Below, one piece after another: positions 7,868 to 18,580 of a DNA stretch of 64,000 nucleotides. Below the pieces are notes generated by a model. That model was not told where the DNA came from. It saw only the letters and a list, made by a program, of their open reading frames with translations, and did not search any database. Position 1 is the stretch's first letter, and every line of letters begins with the position of its first letter. The translations under genes and the position numbers were made by a program. The stretch is from Methanococcoides sp. (GTDB lineage Archaea; Halobacteriota; Methanosarcinia; Methanosarcinales; Methanosarcinaceae): NCBI GenBank assembly GCA_021108275.1, contig JAIORD010000005.1:124001-188000 (forward strand), in the 5' to 3' direction.

Positions 7868-9523
7868 ATGAGAACAGAACAGAAAGTTAAGACATATTTT
7901 GAAGAATCATTTTCGAGCGACCTGAAAGCAGGTCTTATCACTGCAGTTGTGGCACTTCCACTTGCTATCGCTTTTGCAATCGCTTCCGGAGTTGAGCCGG
8001 TAATGGGGCTTTACACTGCCATTATTGCAGGAATGCTTATATCCACTTTTGGTGGTTCCCGTTATTCAGTATCCGGACCAACCGGTGCCATGACCGTTAT
8101 TGTATTATCAACCGTCAATGGCCATGGTGTTGAAGGATTATTGCTAGCAGGGTTCTTGGCAGGTATTTTCCAGATACTATTCGGCATATTTAGATTGGGT
8201 AAAGTTGTAAAATACATCCCATTGCCGGTCATATCCGGATTTACAAGCGGTATCGGTATAATAATATTGATCGGACAGCTATCCAATGTGTTCGGACTGG
8301 TATTGCCTGCACGTGAACATGTGTGGGAAACCATTTATGATGTTTTCACAGGCATTGACATGATGAATATTTTGGCGTTGAGCATGTTTGCAGGCACCAT
8401 AATACTCATGCTGCTGCTGCCAAAGGTCTTGTCCAACATAAAATACCTGAAGAACATTCCTGCCTCTATTATAACTTTGGTACTTTCAGTGATCCTCACA
8501 TATCGTTTCGATCTTGAGATACCCATAGTTGGAGAGATCCCAAGTACGATCCCCCAGATCCAAATGCTGGACATGAACATAGGACTCATGTATGCAGTCC
8601 TTCCGGCAGCATTTACGATAGCTCTTCTCGGAACCATAGAATCCCTTCTTTGTGCTGTGGTCTGTGATGCGATGACGAACACCAAGCATAACAGCAACAA
8701 GGAACTGATAGGGCAGGGAATTGCAAACGTCATCCTTCCGTTCTTTGCAGGCATTCCCGCAACAGCAGCGATCGCAAGAAGTGCAGTCAATATAAGAGAA
8801 GGCGCTAAGACCCGAATGTCAGGGGTCATTCATGCATTGGTGCTCTTTGGAATATTGATATTCTTCGGACCCATAGCACAGTACATTCCAAAAGCATATC
8901 TTGCAGGTATACTAGTACTTGTCTCGATCAAAATGGTCAATGTAGATGAGATCAGGACCACGATGAATATCAGCAAGATGGATACGTTCGTCCTATTGAC
9001 GACATTTGCATTGACGGTGCTAACTGACCTTGTATTTGCCATTCAGGCAGGCATGTTCCTTTCAATAATACTGCTGTTCATACGCCTGACCAACATAATC
9101 GAGGTCCAGTCAATGGAGAGCTACGACCCTTCCGAAGGAATAAATGCCACGATACTTGCAGACCCTTACCTAAAGGACAATGTAGCGGTCTATACGATAA
9201 ATGGTCCATTCTTCTTTGGTGCAATGGCAGTATTTGAGAACAAGGTCGATGAACACATCCATATGAGCAAGCCTCATATGATCCTAAGAATGCGTTATGT
9301 ACCTTTTATCGATACCACAGGCATAGAAAGGTTGAAAAGCTTCATATTAACTCGAAAAGGAACAGGTCACAAGGTATATTTGACAACCGTACAGCCGGAG
9401 GTCATGCGGTCGATCAGCTCTGACACGGCCCTGAACAAGTTGATACAGGACAAGGATGTCACGATCTTCAAAAGCACACAGGAAGCCCTTGGATATTTAC
9501 AGGAAAGGGATGAAAATAGATGA
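7868..9523 (+). CDS. SulP family anion transporter with C-terminal STAS domain
   Basis: A 551-residue inner-membrane transporter of the SLC26/SulP family, which moves sulfate, bicarbonate or similar anions. The N-terminal DLKAGLITAVVALPLAIAFA stretch is the family entry motif. About 11-14 membrane segments run to residue 420. The cytoplasmic STAS domain covers about 430-545, with the typical DTTGIERLK loop. It stands alone with its own promoter. The substrate cannot be deduced; bicarbonate, sulfate and molybdate are all possible. It is convergent with surE. Confidence 0.9.
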   Translation: MRTEQKVKTYFEESFSSDLKAGLITAVVALPLAIAFAIASGVEPVMGLYTAIIAGMLISTFGGSRYSVSGPTGAMTVIVLSTVNGHGVEGLLLAGFLAGIFQILFGIFRLGKVVKYIPLPVISGFTSGIGIIILIGQLSNVFGLVLPAREHVWETIYDVFTGIDMMNILALSMFAGTIILMLLLPKVLSNIKYLKNIPASIITLVLSVILTYRFDLEIPIVGEIPSTIPQIQMLDMNIGLMYAVLPAAFTIALLGTIESLLCAVVCDAMTNTKHNSNKELIGQGIANVILPFFAGIPATAAIARSAVNIREGAKTRMSGVIHALVLFGILIFFGPIAQYIPKAYLAGILVLVSIKMVNVDEIRTTMNISKMDTFVLLTTFALTVLTDLVFAIQAGMFLSIILLFIRLTNIIEVQSMESYDPSEGINATILADPYLKDNVAVYTINGPFFFGAMAVFENKVDEHIHMSKPHMILRMRYVPFIDTTGIERLKSFILTRKGTGHKVYLTTVQPEVMRSISSDTALNKLIQDKDVTIFKSTQEALGYLQERDENR

Positions 9524-9608
9524 AACCACCCCATCCCTGCATTTAATATAGAGATCAATGGATCAGAGAAAGCATCTCTGTTGAATTGAGTATTCAGACG
9601 TATAGATT

Positions 9609-9641
9609 GAACATCTGACCGTAAGGTCACATCAGATGTTC
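9609..9641. terminator. Hairpin between convergent SulP and surE genes
   Basis: GAACATCTGA at 9609-9618 and TCAGATGTTC at 9632-9641 form a perfect 10-bp stem; an inner TGACC/GGTCA pairing is also possible. The hairpin straddles the surE stop codon at 9627. No clear T-tract follows, so it may end transcripts from either side or only protect 3' ends. Confidence 0.4.
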
Positions 9642-10412
9642 GATTTCTGAAAAGTTGATGGGAGACGTTGCATCCAGTGATATAGGTGTCACTGAGATGT
9701 GACCTTTTTCTATGGCGTGAACATCAGTGCCTTCTTCGGCTGTGTGTATAAGGTCACCTGCTATCCAGTAATATGGCCTTCCCCTTGGATCGCGACGTTC
9801 CTCCACATCCGTCCGGAAGAACTTGCGAGCAAGCCTTGTTATTTCAACTTCAGAGTCCTCTTCCACAAAATGGGGGATGTTTATGTTCAAAAGGTCGACA
9901 TGCTCAGGCAGACCATTTTTAAGGACATTTTTTGCAACACCGTTCACGAATTTTACACCGACATCGAAGTCATGCTGGAAATCCCGGAGATCATCGAATT
10001 TCAATCCCTCTTCGGTCACCTGCAAAGATGCGGCAATGGCAGGGACACCATAACTTGCACCCTCCAGTGCGGCTCCGATGGTCCCTGAGGTAGTAATAGT
10101 ATCCGTGCTGATGTTCTCACCGATATTGAAACCGGAAAGGATAAGGTCGGGCATTTCTTTCATGATCGTAAAGATCCCGAGAATAACAGAATCAGTAGGA
10201 GTACCACCAATCGCATGTACCTCAATACCGTCAATGGTAGTACGGGTTATACGCAGTGGTTCGAATATGGATATGGAGCGACCCACACCACTTTGCTGCT
10301 GAGCTGGTGCTGAGACAGTGACATCACCGAGGTCGGACACACTACGATAAGCTGCCCTTATACCGGCAGCATATACGCCATCATCATTGGTAAGAAGGAT
10401 TCGTTTTGACAT
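9627..10412 (-). CDS. surE: 5'/3'-nucleotidase SurE
   Basis: A metal-dependent phosphatase acting on nucleoside monophosphates. The start MSKRILLTNDDGVYAAGIRA carries the Asp10-Asp11 metal ligands. The motifs SAPAQQQSGVGRSIS and SGFNIGENIS supply the conserved serine and asparagine ligands. At 261 residues it is the usual length. No operon partner: it converges with the SulP gene and has its own upstream gap of about 115 bp. Confidence 0.93.
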   Translation of the reverse strand: MSKRILLTNDDGVYAAGIRAAYRSVSDLGDVTVSAPAQQQSGVGRSISIFEPLRITRTTIDGIEVHAIGGTPTDSVILGIFTIMKEMPDLILSGFNIGENISTDTITTSGTIGAALEGASYGVPAIAASLQVTEEGLKFDDLRDFQHDFDVGVKFVNGVAKNVLKNGLPEHVDLLNINIPHFVEEDSEVEITRLARKFFRTDVEERRDPRGRPYYWIAGDLIHTAEEGTDVHAIEKGHISVTPISLDATSPINFSEIEHLM

Positions 10413-10528
10413 TGTACATTCTTTGTTCTTTGGAGTATTATAGTTAATGGAACAAGAATAGAAAAGAGAAGGAGTCTGAATTTAAAAATAATAGGGAAAG
10501 AATTGTTGCAAGCAAATGCACATTATGC

Positions 10529-10798
10529 TCAACGTGGCATATTCATTTCCGGCCTTATCCTATTGTAATTTGTATTGAAAGGATTATCAAGGGAGCCAAC
10601 GAACTGCCCACCATTAATCTCCAGTTCATTTTCAGAGATACCCTCAGGTACCTCAGGATCATCGATTATAGGGTCACAGATATAGACCTGAAGATCACCG
10701 GCAGCATCCATAAAGACAGATGGACGGACACCAGTATTGTTGTATTCTTCCACTACGCCTCTGAAAACCAATGACATGTATTTTACTGCTTGCATCAT
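10529..10798 (-). CDS. Conserved-looking small protein of unknown function
   Basis: An 89-residue acidic protein with no family I can name. It begins MMQAVKYMSLVFRGVVEEYN and has an Asp/Glu/Pro-rich middle (CDPIIDDPEVPEGISE) and a basic, Asn-rich end. No signal peptide or membrane segment is visible. I start at ATG 10798 because a GGGATG-type ribosome-binding site lies about 10 bases upstream; an in-frame GTG at 10804 is too close to it. It is a single gene between surE and alaS. Confidence 0.55.
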   Translation of the reverse strand: MMQAVKYMSLVFRGVVEEYNNTGVRPSVFMDAAGDLQVYICDPIIDDPEVPEGISENELEINGGQFVGSLDNPFNTNYNRIRPEMNMPR

Positions 10799-11097
10799 GA
10801 ACACATCCCTTCATACCTGATTTACAATCCCCATGAACATGTATATAATAGGCATGTCCATAGAATTGAAGATATTCCAGATAAGTATGTACACATGTGG
10901 ACACATAAATGAAGGGCAATACCAAATATCACCATCGTGCGCCATCGATAAGAAATATACATATGTAAAGTTTTGAATATAAACTGCTAAAATGAGAAAT
11001 GTATTTAAACCATTGAAGGATACGGATAGAACACGTTTCACTAATTATTTAATTTACACATTATGATCATGGAATAACGACTACAGTTGGAATCATT

Positions 11098-13869
11098 ATG
11101 CTTGAAGATGAATATCAAATCGATTTTTTCTCTGATAACGGTTTTGTTAGAAAACAGTGCCCCAAGTGTGGTAGTTTCTTTTGGACACGAGACATGGAAA
11201 GATCTACCTGTGGAGATGCACCATGCGACCCTTATTCATTTATCGGAAACCCCGTGTTCAAAAAAGAGTTAGAGCTCCCAGATATGCGGGAATTCTACCT
11301 GAACTTTTTTGAAGAGCAGGGCCATACCCGGATAGAAAGATACCCAGTCATCGCCAGATGGAGAGATGATATATACCTGACAATTGCGTCAATTGCTGAT
11401 TTCCAGCCATTCGTCACATCAGGCCAGGTCCCCCCACCAGCAAATCCGCTGACGATATCCCAACCATGCATAAGGCTTTCAGACCTTGATGCTGTGGGAA
11501 GGAGTGGAAGACATCTCACCACTTTCGAGATGATGGCACACCATGCATTCAACACGAAGAACGAGGAAATATACTGGAAAGAGCATACCCTTGAACTGTG
11601 TGACGGACTTCTCAATGCCCTTGGCGCGGACCCGCTGGCAGTCACCTATAAAGAGGAACCATGGGCAGGCGGTGGAAATGCAGGAGCATGTGTTGAAGTG
11701 CTCATTGGAGGACTTGAGGTCGCAACCCTTGTGTTCATGAATCTCAAGAAGGACAAAAATGGAGATATCGACATCAAAGGTGACATGTATTCCAAGATGG
11801 ACAATTACATAGTGGACACCGGATACGGACTGGAAAGGTTGGTATGGGCTTCAAAGGGTTCACCTACCATCTATGATGCGATTTTTCCCAGTATTGTGAA
11901 CGAACTGATGGGACTTGCAGGTATCGAACACAAGCTGGAGGACAATGAATATTCACTTATCCTTTCACAGAATGCACGCCTTGCAGGACTTATGGACGTA
12001 AGTGAGAAGGCAAACCTATTGGAATTGAGAAAACAGGTAGCAACCAGCATTGGCATCACTGCGGACAAGCTCATCTCCATCATGGAGCCTGTGGAGAACG
12101 CCTATGCCATAACTGACCACACAAGATGCCTGACTTTCATGCTTGGAGATGGCATCATACCATCCAATGTGAAAGCTGGATATCTGGCAAGACTTGTCAT
12201 ACGCAGAACCCTCAGGATGATGAAGGACCTTGGCATAAATATCCCCATTTCTGAGATAGTACAGATGCACATCAACAACCTGCCGGAATATCCGGAATTC
12301 AAGGAAAGATTCGATGTGATCAAGGACATCCTGGAACATGAGGAACGTAAGTTTGCAGAAACTCTCGAACGTGGAAGAAGAATGATGGAGAAATCCGCCA
12401 GACACTACAAAGAGAGCGGTGAGAAAATGCCACTGGAAACAATCATCGACATGTATGACAGTCACGGCATACCACCAGAGATCTCAAAAGCGGTGGCATC
12501 GGATGCAGGTGTCGAGGTTGACCTGCCAGACAATTTCTATTCCCTTGTTGCAGACAAACATAGCCAGTCCGAAGAAAAGGAAGAGAAGGTAGTTCCTTTC
12601 GCTGACAGGCTCTCAAGGTTGCCCAAGACAAAGAGACTGTTCTACGATGAGCCTAACAGAATGGATTTCGATGCAGTGGTCCTTGATGTGTTCGATGGCC
12701 ACATAGTGCTTGACAACACCCTGATGTACCCTGAAGGCGGAGGACAGCCAGCAGACCACGGAAGCCTTACGGTCGAAGATGTTGTACTGAAAGTTGTTGA
12801 CACCCAGATGTATGATGGCGTAGTTGTGCACACCATAGACGAGATAGAGGACGAGCTGCACATACGAAAAGGCGATATGGTGGTCGGCAGAGTTAATGAA
12901 AAGCGCCGTATGGCGCATGCAAGACATCACACTGCAACCCATATAATCAATGATGCTGCGAGAGAAGTTCTTGGCAGCCACATCTGGCAGACAGGCGCAC
13001 AGAAGTTCGCAGACCGTGCACGTCTTGATATTTCACACTACAAACGTATAACCCAGGAAGAGGCCAACCAGATAGAGCTTATTGCAAACCGCACGGTCAT
13101 GAAGAACAAGCGTGTCATAAGCGACTGGATGGACAGGACAGAGGCCGAGCAGAAATACGGGTTCCGTCTGTACCAGGGAGGAGTACCCCCAGGAAAGATG
13201 ATACGTGTGCTTCAGGTCGGAAACGACATAGAGGCATGCGCAGGTACGCACTGTACGAACACCGGCCTGGTAGGACCGATAAAGATACTGAAGACAGAAC
13301 GCATACAGGATGGCGTAGAACGTCTGGAATACGCAGCCGGTGAAGCAGCAGTTGTTGCCATGCAGGATCTTGAATCCCTTGTACGCGATTCATCTGAAAC
13401 GTTGCGAGTATCAGCAGAACAGCTTCCTTCGACAATCGAGAGATTCTTTGATGAATGGAAGGAACTTAAGAAAGAGAACAACAAGCTCAAGGAAGAACTT
13501 GCACACTCAAGGGTCAGCCAGCTTGTCAACGATGCTGAAGATGTGAACGGAATTCGCATCATCACAAAGGCAATACCTCATGCTGACAGCGAAGATCTCA
13601 CTAAGACAGCCGGAGAGCTTACTCAGGAAAATGATGTTGTTGCAATCCTTATCAGTGAGATGGATGGCGTGAAGATCGTTGCAGCTGCTGGAAATGATGC
13701 TGTGAAAAAGGGTGTTAACGTTGGTGCCATAGTCAAGGAGATGTCAACGATGGTCGGCGGAGGCGGCGGAGGCCGTCCTAACATGGCACGCGGCGGAGGA
13801 ACAGATCCATCAGGCATGGACAATGCATTGGCACGCAGTGTCGAGCTTTTGAAAGAACAGCTCAATTAA
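11098..13869 (+). CDS. alaS: Alanyl-tRNA synthetase, archaeal type
   Basis: Charges tRNA-Ala and clears mischarged Ser/Gly. The 923-residue protein has an archaeal N-terminal zinc-ribbon extension (KQCPKCGSFFWTRD) before the class II catalytic core. The editing domain has HARHHTATH near residue 605 and CAGTHCTN near 716. The C-terminal part (from about 760) is a coiled-coil region followed by a DHHA1-like domain with a glycine-rich GGGGGGRPNMARGGG segment. Both ends match archaeal AlaS in length and order. Confidence 0.96.
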   Translation: MLEDEYQIDFFSDNGFVRKQCPKCGSFFWTRDMERSTCGDAPCDPYSFIGNPVFKKELELPDMREFYLNFFEEQGHTRIERYPVIARWRDDIYLTIASIADFQPFVTSGQVPPPANPLTISQPCIRLSDLDAVGRSGRHLTTFEMMAHHAFNTKNEEIYWKEHTLELCDGLLNALGADPLAVTYKEEPWAGGGNAGACVEVLIGGLEVATLVFMNLKKDKNGDIDIKGDMYSKMDNYIVDTGYGLERLVWASKGSPTIYDAIFPSIVNELMGLAGIEHKLEDNEYSLILSQNARLAGLMDVSEKANLLELRKQVATSIGITADKLISIMEPVENAYAITDHTRCLTFMLGDGIIPSNVKAGYLARLVIRRTLRMMKDLGINIPISEIVQMHINNLPEYPEFKERFDVIKDILEHEERKFAETLERGRRMMEKSARHYKESGEKMPLETIIDMYDSHGIPPEISKAVASDAGVEVDLPDNFYSLVADKHSQSEEKEEKVVPFADRLSRLPKTKRLFYDEPNRMDFDAVVLDVFDGHIVLDNTLMYPEGGGQPADHGSLTVEDVVLKVVDTQMYDGVVVHTIDEIEDELHIRKGDMVVGRVNEKRRMAHARHHTATHIINDAAREVLGSHIWQTGAQKFADRARLDISHYKRITQEEANQIELIANRTVMKNKRVISDWMDRTEAEQKYGFRLYQGGVPPGKMIRVLQVGNDIEACAGTHCTNTGLVGPIKILKTERIQDGVERLEYAAGEAAVVAMQDLESLVRDSSETLRVSAEQLPSTIERFFDEWKELKKENNKLKEELAHSRVSQLVNDAEDVNGIRIITKAIPHADSEDLTKTAGELTQENDVVAILISEMDGVKIVAAAGNDAVKKGVNVGAIVKEMSTMVGGGGGGRPNMARGGGTDPSGMDNALARSVELLKEQLN

Positions 13870-13923
13870 GAACATTGATAAGATACATAGGTGTCTTTTT
13901 TGGCACTTGAAGCCAAACGCCCA

Positions 13924-13957
13924 CAGGTCAGTGTTCCTGACCTGAAGGCATCTTTTT
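13924..13957 (+). terminator. Hairpin plus T-tract downstream of alaS
   Basis: CAGGTCAG (13924-13931) pairs perfectly with CTGACCTG (13937-13944) around a 5-base loop, and six T residues follow at 13952-13957. It lies 55 bases after the alaS stop. A second short T-tract near 13891 may end some transcripts earlier. No other feature is seen in 13870-14164. Confidence 0.6.
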
Positions 13958-14164
13958 TACTATTATATCGTTGTAATTCAAATACATTCTTTTTTCTTTG
14001 AGCCATGTGCCACAAATATATCATTCACAAATATCTTATCGATATAATGGAACATTTGTTGTCGATCTGAAAGTGTATATTCACATCTGAAAAGATAGGT
14101 TTTTTTGAAAAGGTTAATATTACAAAAAAAACAATAATGACCTAAGTAAGTGGATGAGGGTAAG

Positions 14165-15235
14165 ATGTCTGAGGAAGAAACAACTAAGATCATAGAAACA
14201 CTTTGTGAAGAACTGGCATCGAAGAACACACTGATGCTGGCACCTTTGAATGTGTTTAGCGAGAGAATGATCTATTTCTACACATATTCTGCACTTAAAT
14301 GCAATCCTGAAAAGAACATTGTGTGGTTATGCCTGAAGACCTCAAGGAAACATGTGCTCGAGAAGTTCGAGGAGTACGGGTTCAAGATCAATGATAACCT
14401 CGAGAGAATGTGGTTCATTGATATCGAAGGACCAGGCAAGAACGACCCGAATACCTTCTATTGTGGTTCTGCAACCGATTACATCAAGATAGGGTCACAC
14501 GCATCGAGGATATTCGATGATAAGCCGGGTTCCATCATGGTCCTTGATGACCTTACAGTACTCTCAAAGGATAACCTCCAGGTAGTTGAGAATTTCATCA
14601 AGTTCCTTGAGAGAAAAGTTCGTGATACTCAGGGAAGTATTATTTCAATGCTTGGCAAAGGCATACTTCCGCCAGAGACAGAAGGACTCATGCGCTCTTT
14701 CTTCGATATTATAATAGACATTACGGAGAAAGGGAACTTTCACACTGATATTGGAATGAAGAGCCTTGATGTTCATTACACCATCGTGGACGGGAAGATC
14801 GATCTCGAATACACTCAGAAGAAGATAGATAAGGAAAGGCTCAAGATACTTGTAGTGGATGATGAGCCGGACATCCCGGAACTTATCAGGCTTTCACTTG
14901 CAACCGAACCTTACGATTTCATTGTGGCATACAATGGAGAGGATGCGGTCAAGAAATCCATTGAGGAGCTTCCAGACCTTATACTATTGGACATCATGAT
15001 GCCGGACATGGACGGATATGAAGTTGTCGAAAGGTTGAAAGAAGACCCATATGCAAGGGATATTGCAGTCATAATGGTATCTGCAAAGACCGAGATAGAG
15101 GACAAGCTTAAGGGAATGGAGCTTGGAATTGATGATTATATCTCAAAACCATTTGATAAGAGAGAGATCAACGCTCGTATCAAGATGGTCATGAAAAGAT
15201 TTGGATGGGAACCGGAACTGGCCGAACAGAATTAA
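14165..15235 (+). CDS. Response regulator with N-terminal KaiC-like sensory domain
   Basis: A 356-residue two-domain protein. Residues 1-215 resemble the RecA/KaiC-like domains fused to archaeal signalling proteins (LASKNTLMLAPLNVFSERM, then GSIMVLDDLTVLS), but no Walker A lysine loop is seen, so this half may bind a ligand or protein without ATPase activity. Residues about 225-345 are a CheY receiver with the acidic pair in LVVDDEPD, the phospho-acceptor Asp in LILLDIMMPDMDG and the Lys in YISKPFD. There is no DNA-binding output domain. ATG 14165 is preceded by GAGGG; the in-frame GTG at 14150 is less likely. No kinase is adjacent. Confidence 0.85.
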   Translation: MSEEETTKIIETLCEELASKNTLMLAPLNVFSERMIYFYTYSALKCNPEKNIVWLCLKTSRKHVLEKFEEYGFKINDNLERMWFIDIEGPGKNDPNTFYCGSATDYIKIGSHASRIFDDKPGSIMVLDDLTVLSKDNLQVVENFIKFLERKVRDTQGSIISMLGKGILPPETEGLMRSFFDIIIDITEKGNFHTDIGMKSLDVHYTIVDGKIDLEYTQKKIDKERLKILVVDDEPDIPELIRLSLATEPYDFIVAYNGEDAVKKSIEELPDLILLDIMMPDMDGYEVVERLKEDPYARDIAVIMVSAKTEIEDKLKGMELGIDDYISKPFDKREINARIKMVMKRFGWEPELAEQN

Positions 15236-15370
15236 TTTTCTTATTTACTTTTTTGAAATGCGCAATATATAGTGCAAAATTTGAGTTCCAACCAGATATT
15301 TTAAATAATCTAAAGCCTCTCAATCTATCAAAATACATAGATACTTTTCAATAATAATTGGAGTGTTTTA

Positions 15371-17968
15371 ATGACAATTCCTAAAGAATACGATTCTCAC
15401 GAAATAGAAGAAAAATGGCAAAACGACTGGGATATGTCAATGTATCATTTTGACTGGAAAGACGAAAGTCGCCCCCAGTATATCATTGATACCCCACCCC
15501 CATACCCTACTGGAAATTTCCACATAGGGAACTCCCTTAACTGGTGTTATATCGATTTTGTTGCCCGATACAAGAGGATGCAGGGCTTTAATGTGATGTT
15601 CCCGCAGGGCTGGGACTGCCATGGCCTCCCTACCGAAGTAAAGGTAGAGGAAACCCACGGCATTACAAAGAATCAGGTACCACGTACAGAATTCAGGCAA
15701 ATGTGTGAAGAACTGACCGTAGGTAACATCGACAAGATGAGAAAGACAATGCACCGCCTCGGTTTCTCAACTGACTGGAGCAATGAGTTCGTCACAATGG
15801 AACCTGAGTACTATGTCAAGACACAGACATCTTTTGTCAAGATGAAGGAAATGGACCGCGTGTACCAGTCAGAGCACCCTGTGAACTGGTGCCCAAGATG
15901 TGAAACAGCTATTGCGTTTGCAGAGGTCGAATACGATTCAAGGGATACTAAACTGAACTTCCTCCACTTCGACAAGCTGGAGATAGCCACGACAAGACCG
16001 GAACTGCTTGCGGCATGTGTTGCCATTGTCATCAATCCAGAAGATGAGCGTTATAAGCAATACATCGGACAGACAATGAAAGTACCACTGTTCGGTCATG
16101 ATGTAGAGGTTATAGCTGACAAGGAAGTTGATCCAACATTCGGTACAGGCGCGGTCATGATCTGTACCTTTGGAGATAAACAGGATGTCAGATGGTGGCT
16201 AGAACACAACCTCCCGTTAAGGAAGGGAATTGACAAGAGCGGTATCATCACCGAAATAGCTGGAAAATACGCAGGAATGACAATACCTGAATGTAAAGCG
16301 GCTATTATCGAAGACCTCAAGAGCGAAGGATATCTCTACGAGCAGAATACGCTTGAGCAGAATGTAGGAATGTGCTGGAGATGCAAGACACCTATAGAGA
16401 TACTGTCCGAGAAGCAATGGTTCGTCAAGATCGATAATGATGAGATACTCAGGACAGCAGATGAGATCGAATGGCTCCCTGAATATATGAAGGTAAGGCT
16501 TCAGAACTGGACCAATACCATGGAATGGGATTGGTGTATCTCACGCCAGAGGATCTTCGCAACTCCAATACCTGTCTGGTATTGTAAGAAGTGTGGCGAG
16601 GTCATGGTAGCTGAAGAGGAATGGCTCCCTATCGACCCTACACAGCAGCAGCCACCTGTGGCATGTAAGTGCGGCAGTGAGGATTTCGAACCGGAAGAGG
16701 ATGTCCTGGATACGTGGATGGATTCATCCATCACTGCGTTACATGTTGCAGGATGGCTCAGCGATAAGGAAATGAGGAACCCAACACAGTTGCGTCCACA
16801 GGGACACGACATCATTCGTACATGGTCTTTCTACAGCATACTCCGTTCAATGGCACTTACTGGCGAGAAGCCATGGGATTCCATACTCGTCAATGGGATG
16901 GTTCTCGGGGAGGACGGACATAAGATGAGCAAATCCCTCGGAAATGTTATCTCACCTGAAGAGGTCATCAAGGACCATAGTGCGGATGCATTCAGACAGT
17001 GGGCAGCAGTAGGTGGTTCCACAGGCTCCGATGTAATGTTCAGATGGAAAGACGTAGTTTCAGCATCTCGTTTCTTCATTAAGATGTGGAGTATCTACAG
17101 GTTCTCCATGTCCCATATTGAAGACGAGCTTGCAGAGATCACATCCGTCAGACCGGAGAAACTCAATGTCATCGACAGATGGCTTTTGAGCAATCTTAAC
17201 AGGCTCATCAGTTCGGTCACCGCAAGCCTTGATGCATACCAGTTCGACGAAGCATACAAATCTATAAGAGGATTCGCATGGGAGACCCTTGCAGACAACT
17301 ATATAGAGCTTGTGAAGTCCAGGCTGTATGGTGAGGACAAGGAAGCACGCAGGGCAGCACAGTACACACTGTATGTTGCCATTGACGGACTTTCACGCAT
17401 GCTTGCACCATTTGCTCCGTTCTTTGCAGAGGAAATGTACTCAAGGATAGGAGAGGGAAGCATACACGTTCAAGAATGGCCAGCTGTTGATGAGACACTC
17501 ATCGATGAGGCTATCGAGAAGGACGGAGAGCTTATCAAGGATCTTGCAGGCAGTATCAGGAGATTCAAATCCGAATCCGGCATGGCGCTCAATGCACCCC
17601 TTGGAAAGATCGAGGTCTATGCCACCCTTGGAGATGCTTCAGACCTGACAGGTGTCACGAACTCGACCGTAGAGGTAATTAGCGGGGAGCCGGACTTTGA
17701 ACATGTGCCTGTGAACGTTAAGCCGAACATGGCCATCATAGGCCCGAAGTTCAGGAAACAGGCAGGAGCCATAATCAAGACCCTGACATCCATGGACCCT
17801 GTGGAAGTTGCAGAGATCATCTCAAAAGGGAACATCAACATCAATATAGATGGTGAGGATATCGAGCTTGAACCGGAAAGTGTGACCATTGAGAAAGAGG
17901 TCATCTCTGAAGGAAGGGCTGTTGATGTCCTTGATGTCAACGGTACTGTCGTAGTGATAGTTCGCTAA
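15371..17968 (+). CDS. valS: Valyl-tRNA synthetase
   Basis: A class I synthetase of 865 residues that charges and edits tRNA-Val. The HIGH-type motif is PTGNFHIGN near residue 49 and the KMSKS loop is [10 protein letters not shown] near 515. The CP1 editing insertion carries the [14 protein letters not shown] motif. Zinc-ligand pairs are seen at CPRCE, CWRCK and CKKCG/CKCG. It has its own promoter, with a TTTTAAATAA element about 70 bases upstream, and is followed closely by a stress-protein gene. Confidence 0.96.
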   Translation: MTIPKEYDSHEIEEKWQNDWDMSMYHFDWKDESRPQYIIDTPPPYPTGNFHIGNSLNWCYIDFVARYKRMQGFNVMFPQGWDCHGLPTEVKVEETHGITKNQVPRTEFRQMCEELTVGNIDKMRKTMHRLGFSTDWSNEFVTMEPEYYVKTQTSFVKMKEMDRVYQSEHPVNWCPRCETAIAFAEVEYDSRDTKLNFLHFDKLEIATTRPELLAACVAIVINPEDERYKQYIGQTMKVPLFGHDVEVIADKEVDPTFGTGAVMICTFGDKQDVRWWLEHNLPLRKGIDKSGIITEIAGKYAGMTIPECKAAIIEDLKSEGYLYEQNTLEQNVGMCWRCKTPIEILSEKQWFVKIDNDEILRTADEIEWLPEYMKVRLQNWTNTMEWDWCISRQRIFATPIPVWYCKKCGEVMVAEEEWLPIDPTQQQPPVACKCGSEDFEPEEDVLDTWMDSSITALHVAGWLSDKEMRNPTQLRPQGHDIIRTWSFYSILRSMALTGEKPWDSILVNGMVLGEDGHKMSKSLGNVISPEEVIKDHSADAFRQWAAVGGSTGSDVMFRWKDVVSASRFFIKMWSIYRFSMSHIEDELAEITSVRPEKLNVIDRWLLSNLNRLISSVTASLDAYQFDEAYKSIRGFAWETLADNYIELVKSRLYGEDKEARRAAQYTLYVAIDGLSRMLAPFAPFFAEEMYSRIGEGSIHVQEWPAVDETLIDEAIEKDGELIKDLAGSIRRFKSESGMALNAPLGKIEVYATLGDASDLTGVTNSTVEVISGEPDFEHVPVNVKPNMAIIGPKFRKQAGAIIKTLTSMDPVEVAEIISKGNININIDGEDIELEPESVTIEKEVISEGRAVDVLDVNGTVVVIVR

Positions 17969-17989
17969 CCAAAACAGTTATTTTCTGCC

Positions 17990-18018
17990 CCGCGATAGTT
18001 TTCTATAACTATTCGCGG
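17990..18018 (+). promoter_or_regulatory. Hairpin covering the ribosome-binding site of the stress-protein gene
   Basis: CCGCGA-TAGTT (17990-18000) pairs with AACTA-T-TCGCGG (18007-18018), giving 11 base pairs with one bulge and a 6-base loop. The 3' arm contains the first two bases of the strong ribosome-binding site GGAGGT (18017-18022). It lies 21 bases after the valS stop and lacks a T-tract. It could therefore gate translation of the stress gene, for example by melting with temperature, rather than end the valS transcript. Confidence 0.5.
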
Positions 18019-18028
18019 AGGTATTTTT

Positions 18029-18559
18029 ACGAATTGTAAAGAATATAAAACTATTTTGATAGCTACCGACGGGTCTGTAAATGCAGAGAAGGCCGTAATG
18101 TCAGGATTGAAGATCGCATCCTCATGTGGCGCCAGTGTTCTTGCGCTGTACGTTATGGAGATGGATTCCGTCGGGATAACTCCCGAAACAGTGCACAGAG
18201 ACTATCTCGCTTCAATGGAAGTCGCTGCCACTGAACACATGACAAGTGAACAGTGGAGGGAATTTGCCCGTATCGCAGATGAGAAATGGAAAACTGAAAG
18301 GCACAAACATCTTATGGAGAAGGGAGAGAGAATCACCGCCTATGTAAAGGACCTGGGAAAGCCCCTCAACATAGATGTAAGGACAATTATCGAAGAAGGA
18401 CATCCGGCAGCTACGATCCTGAACACAGTCAAGAAAGAGAATGTGGACATGGTGGTGATCGGTACGCTTGGAATGACCGCAGACGGCACGTTCAAACTTG
18501 GTAGTGTCGCTGATAAAGTTATCAGGAACTCAACAGTGGAAGTACTGGCAGTCAGATAA
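18029..18559 (+). CDS. Universal stress protein (UspA family), apparent ACG start
   Basis: A cytoplasmic UspA-fold protein that probably binds ATP and responds to stress. The core is YKTILIATDGS at the N-terminus and VIGTLGMT...GSVADKVIRNSTVEVLAVR at the end, matching the GxxGx9GS(V/T) nucleotide loop. An insertion of about 35 residues follows the first strand. The first canonical codon in frame (TTG 18056) would delete the start of beta-strand 1. The GGAGGT at 18017-18022 is ideally placed for ACG at 18029, giving 176 residues. No ATG, GTG or TTG exists between the TAG at 17996 and 18056. Confidence 0.85.
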   Translation, partial: TNCKEYKTILIATDGSVNAEKAVMSGLKIASSCGASVLALYVMEMDSVGITPETVHRDYLASMEVAATEHMTSEQWREFARIADEKWKTERHKHLMEKGERITAYVKDLGKPLNIDVRTIIEEGHPAATILNTVKKENVDMVVIGTLGMTADGTFKLGSVADKVIRNSTVEVLAVR

Positions 18560-18580
18560 AAAGAGAAAAAAAATTATAAA

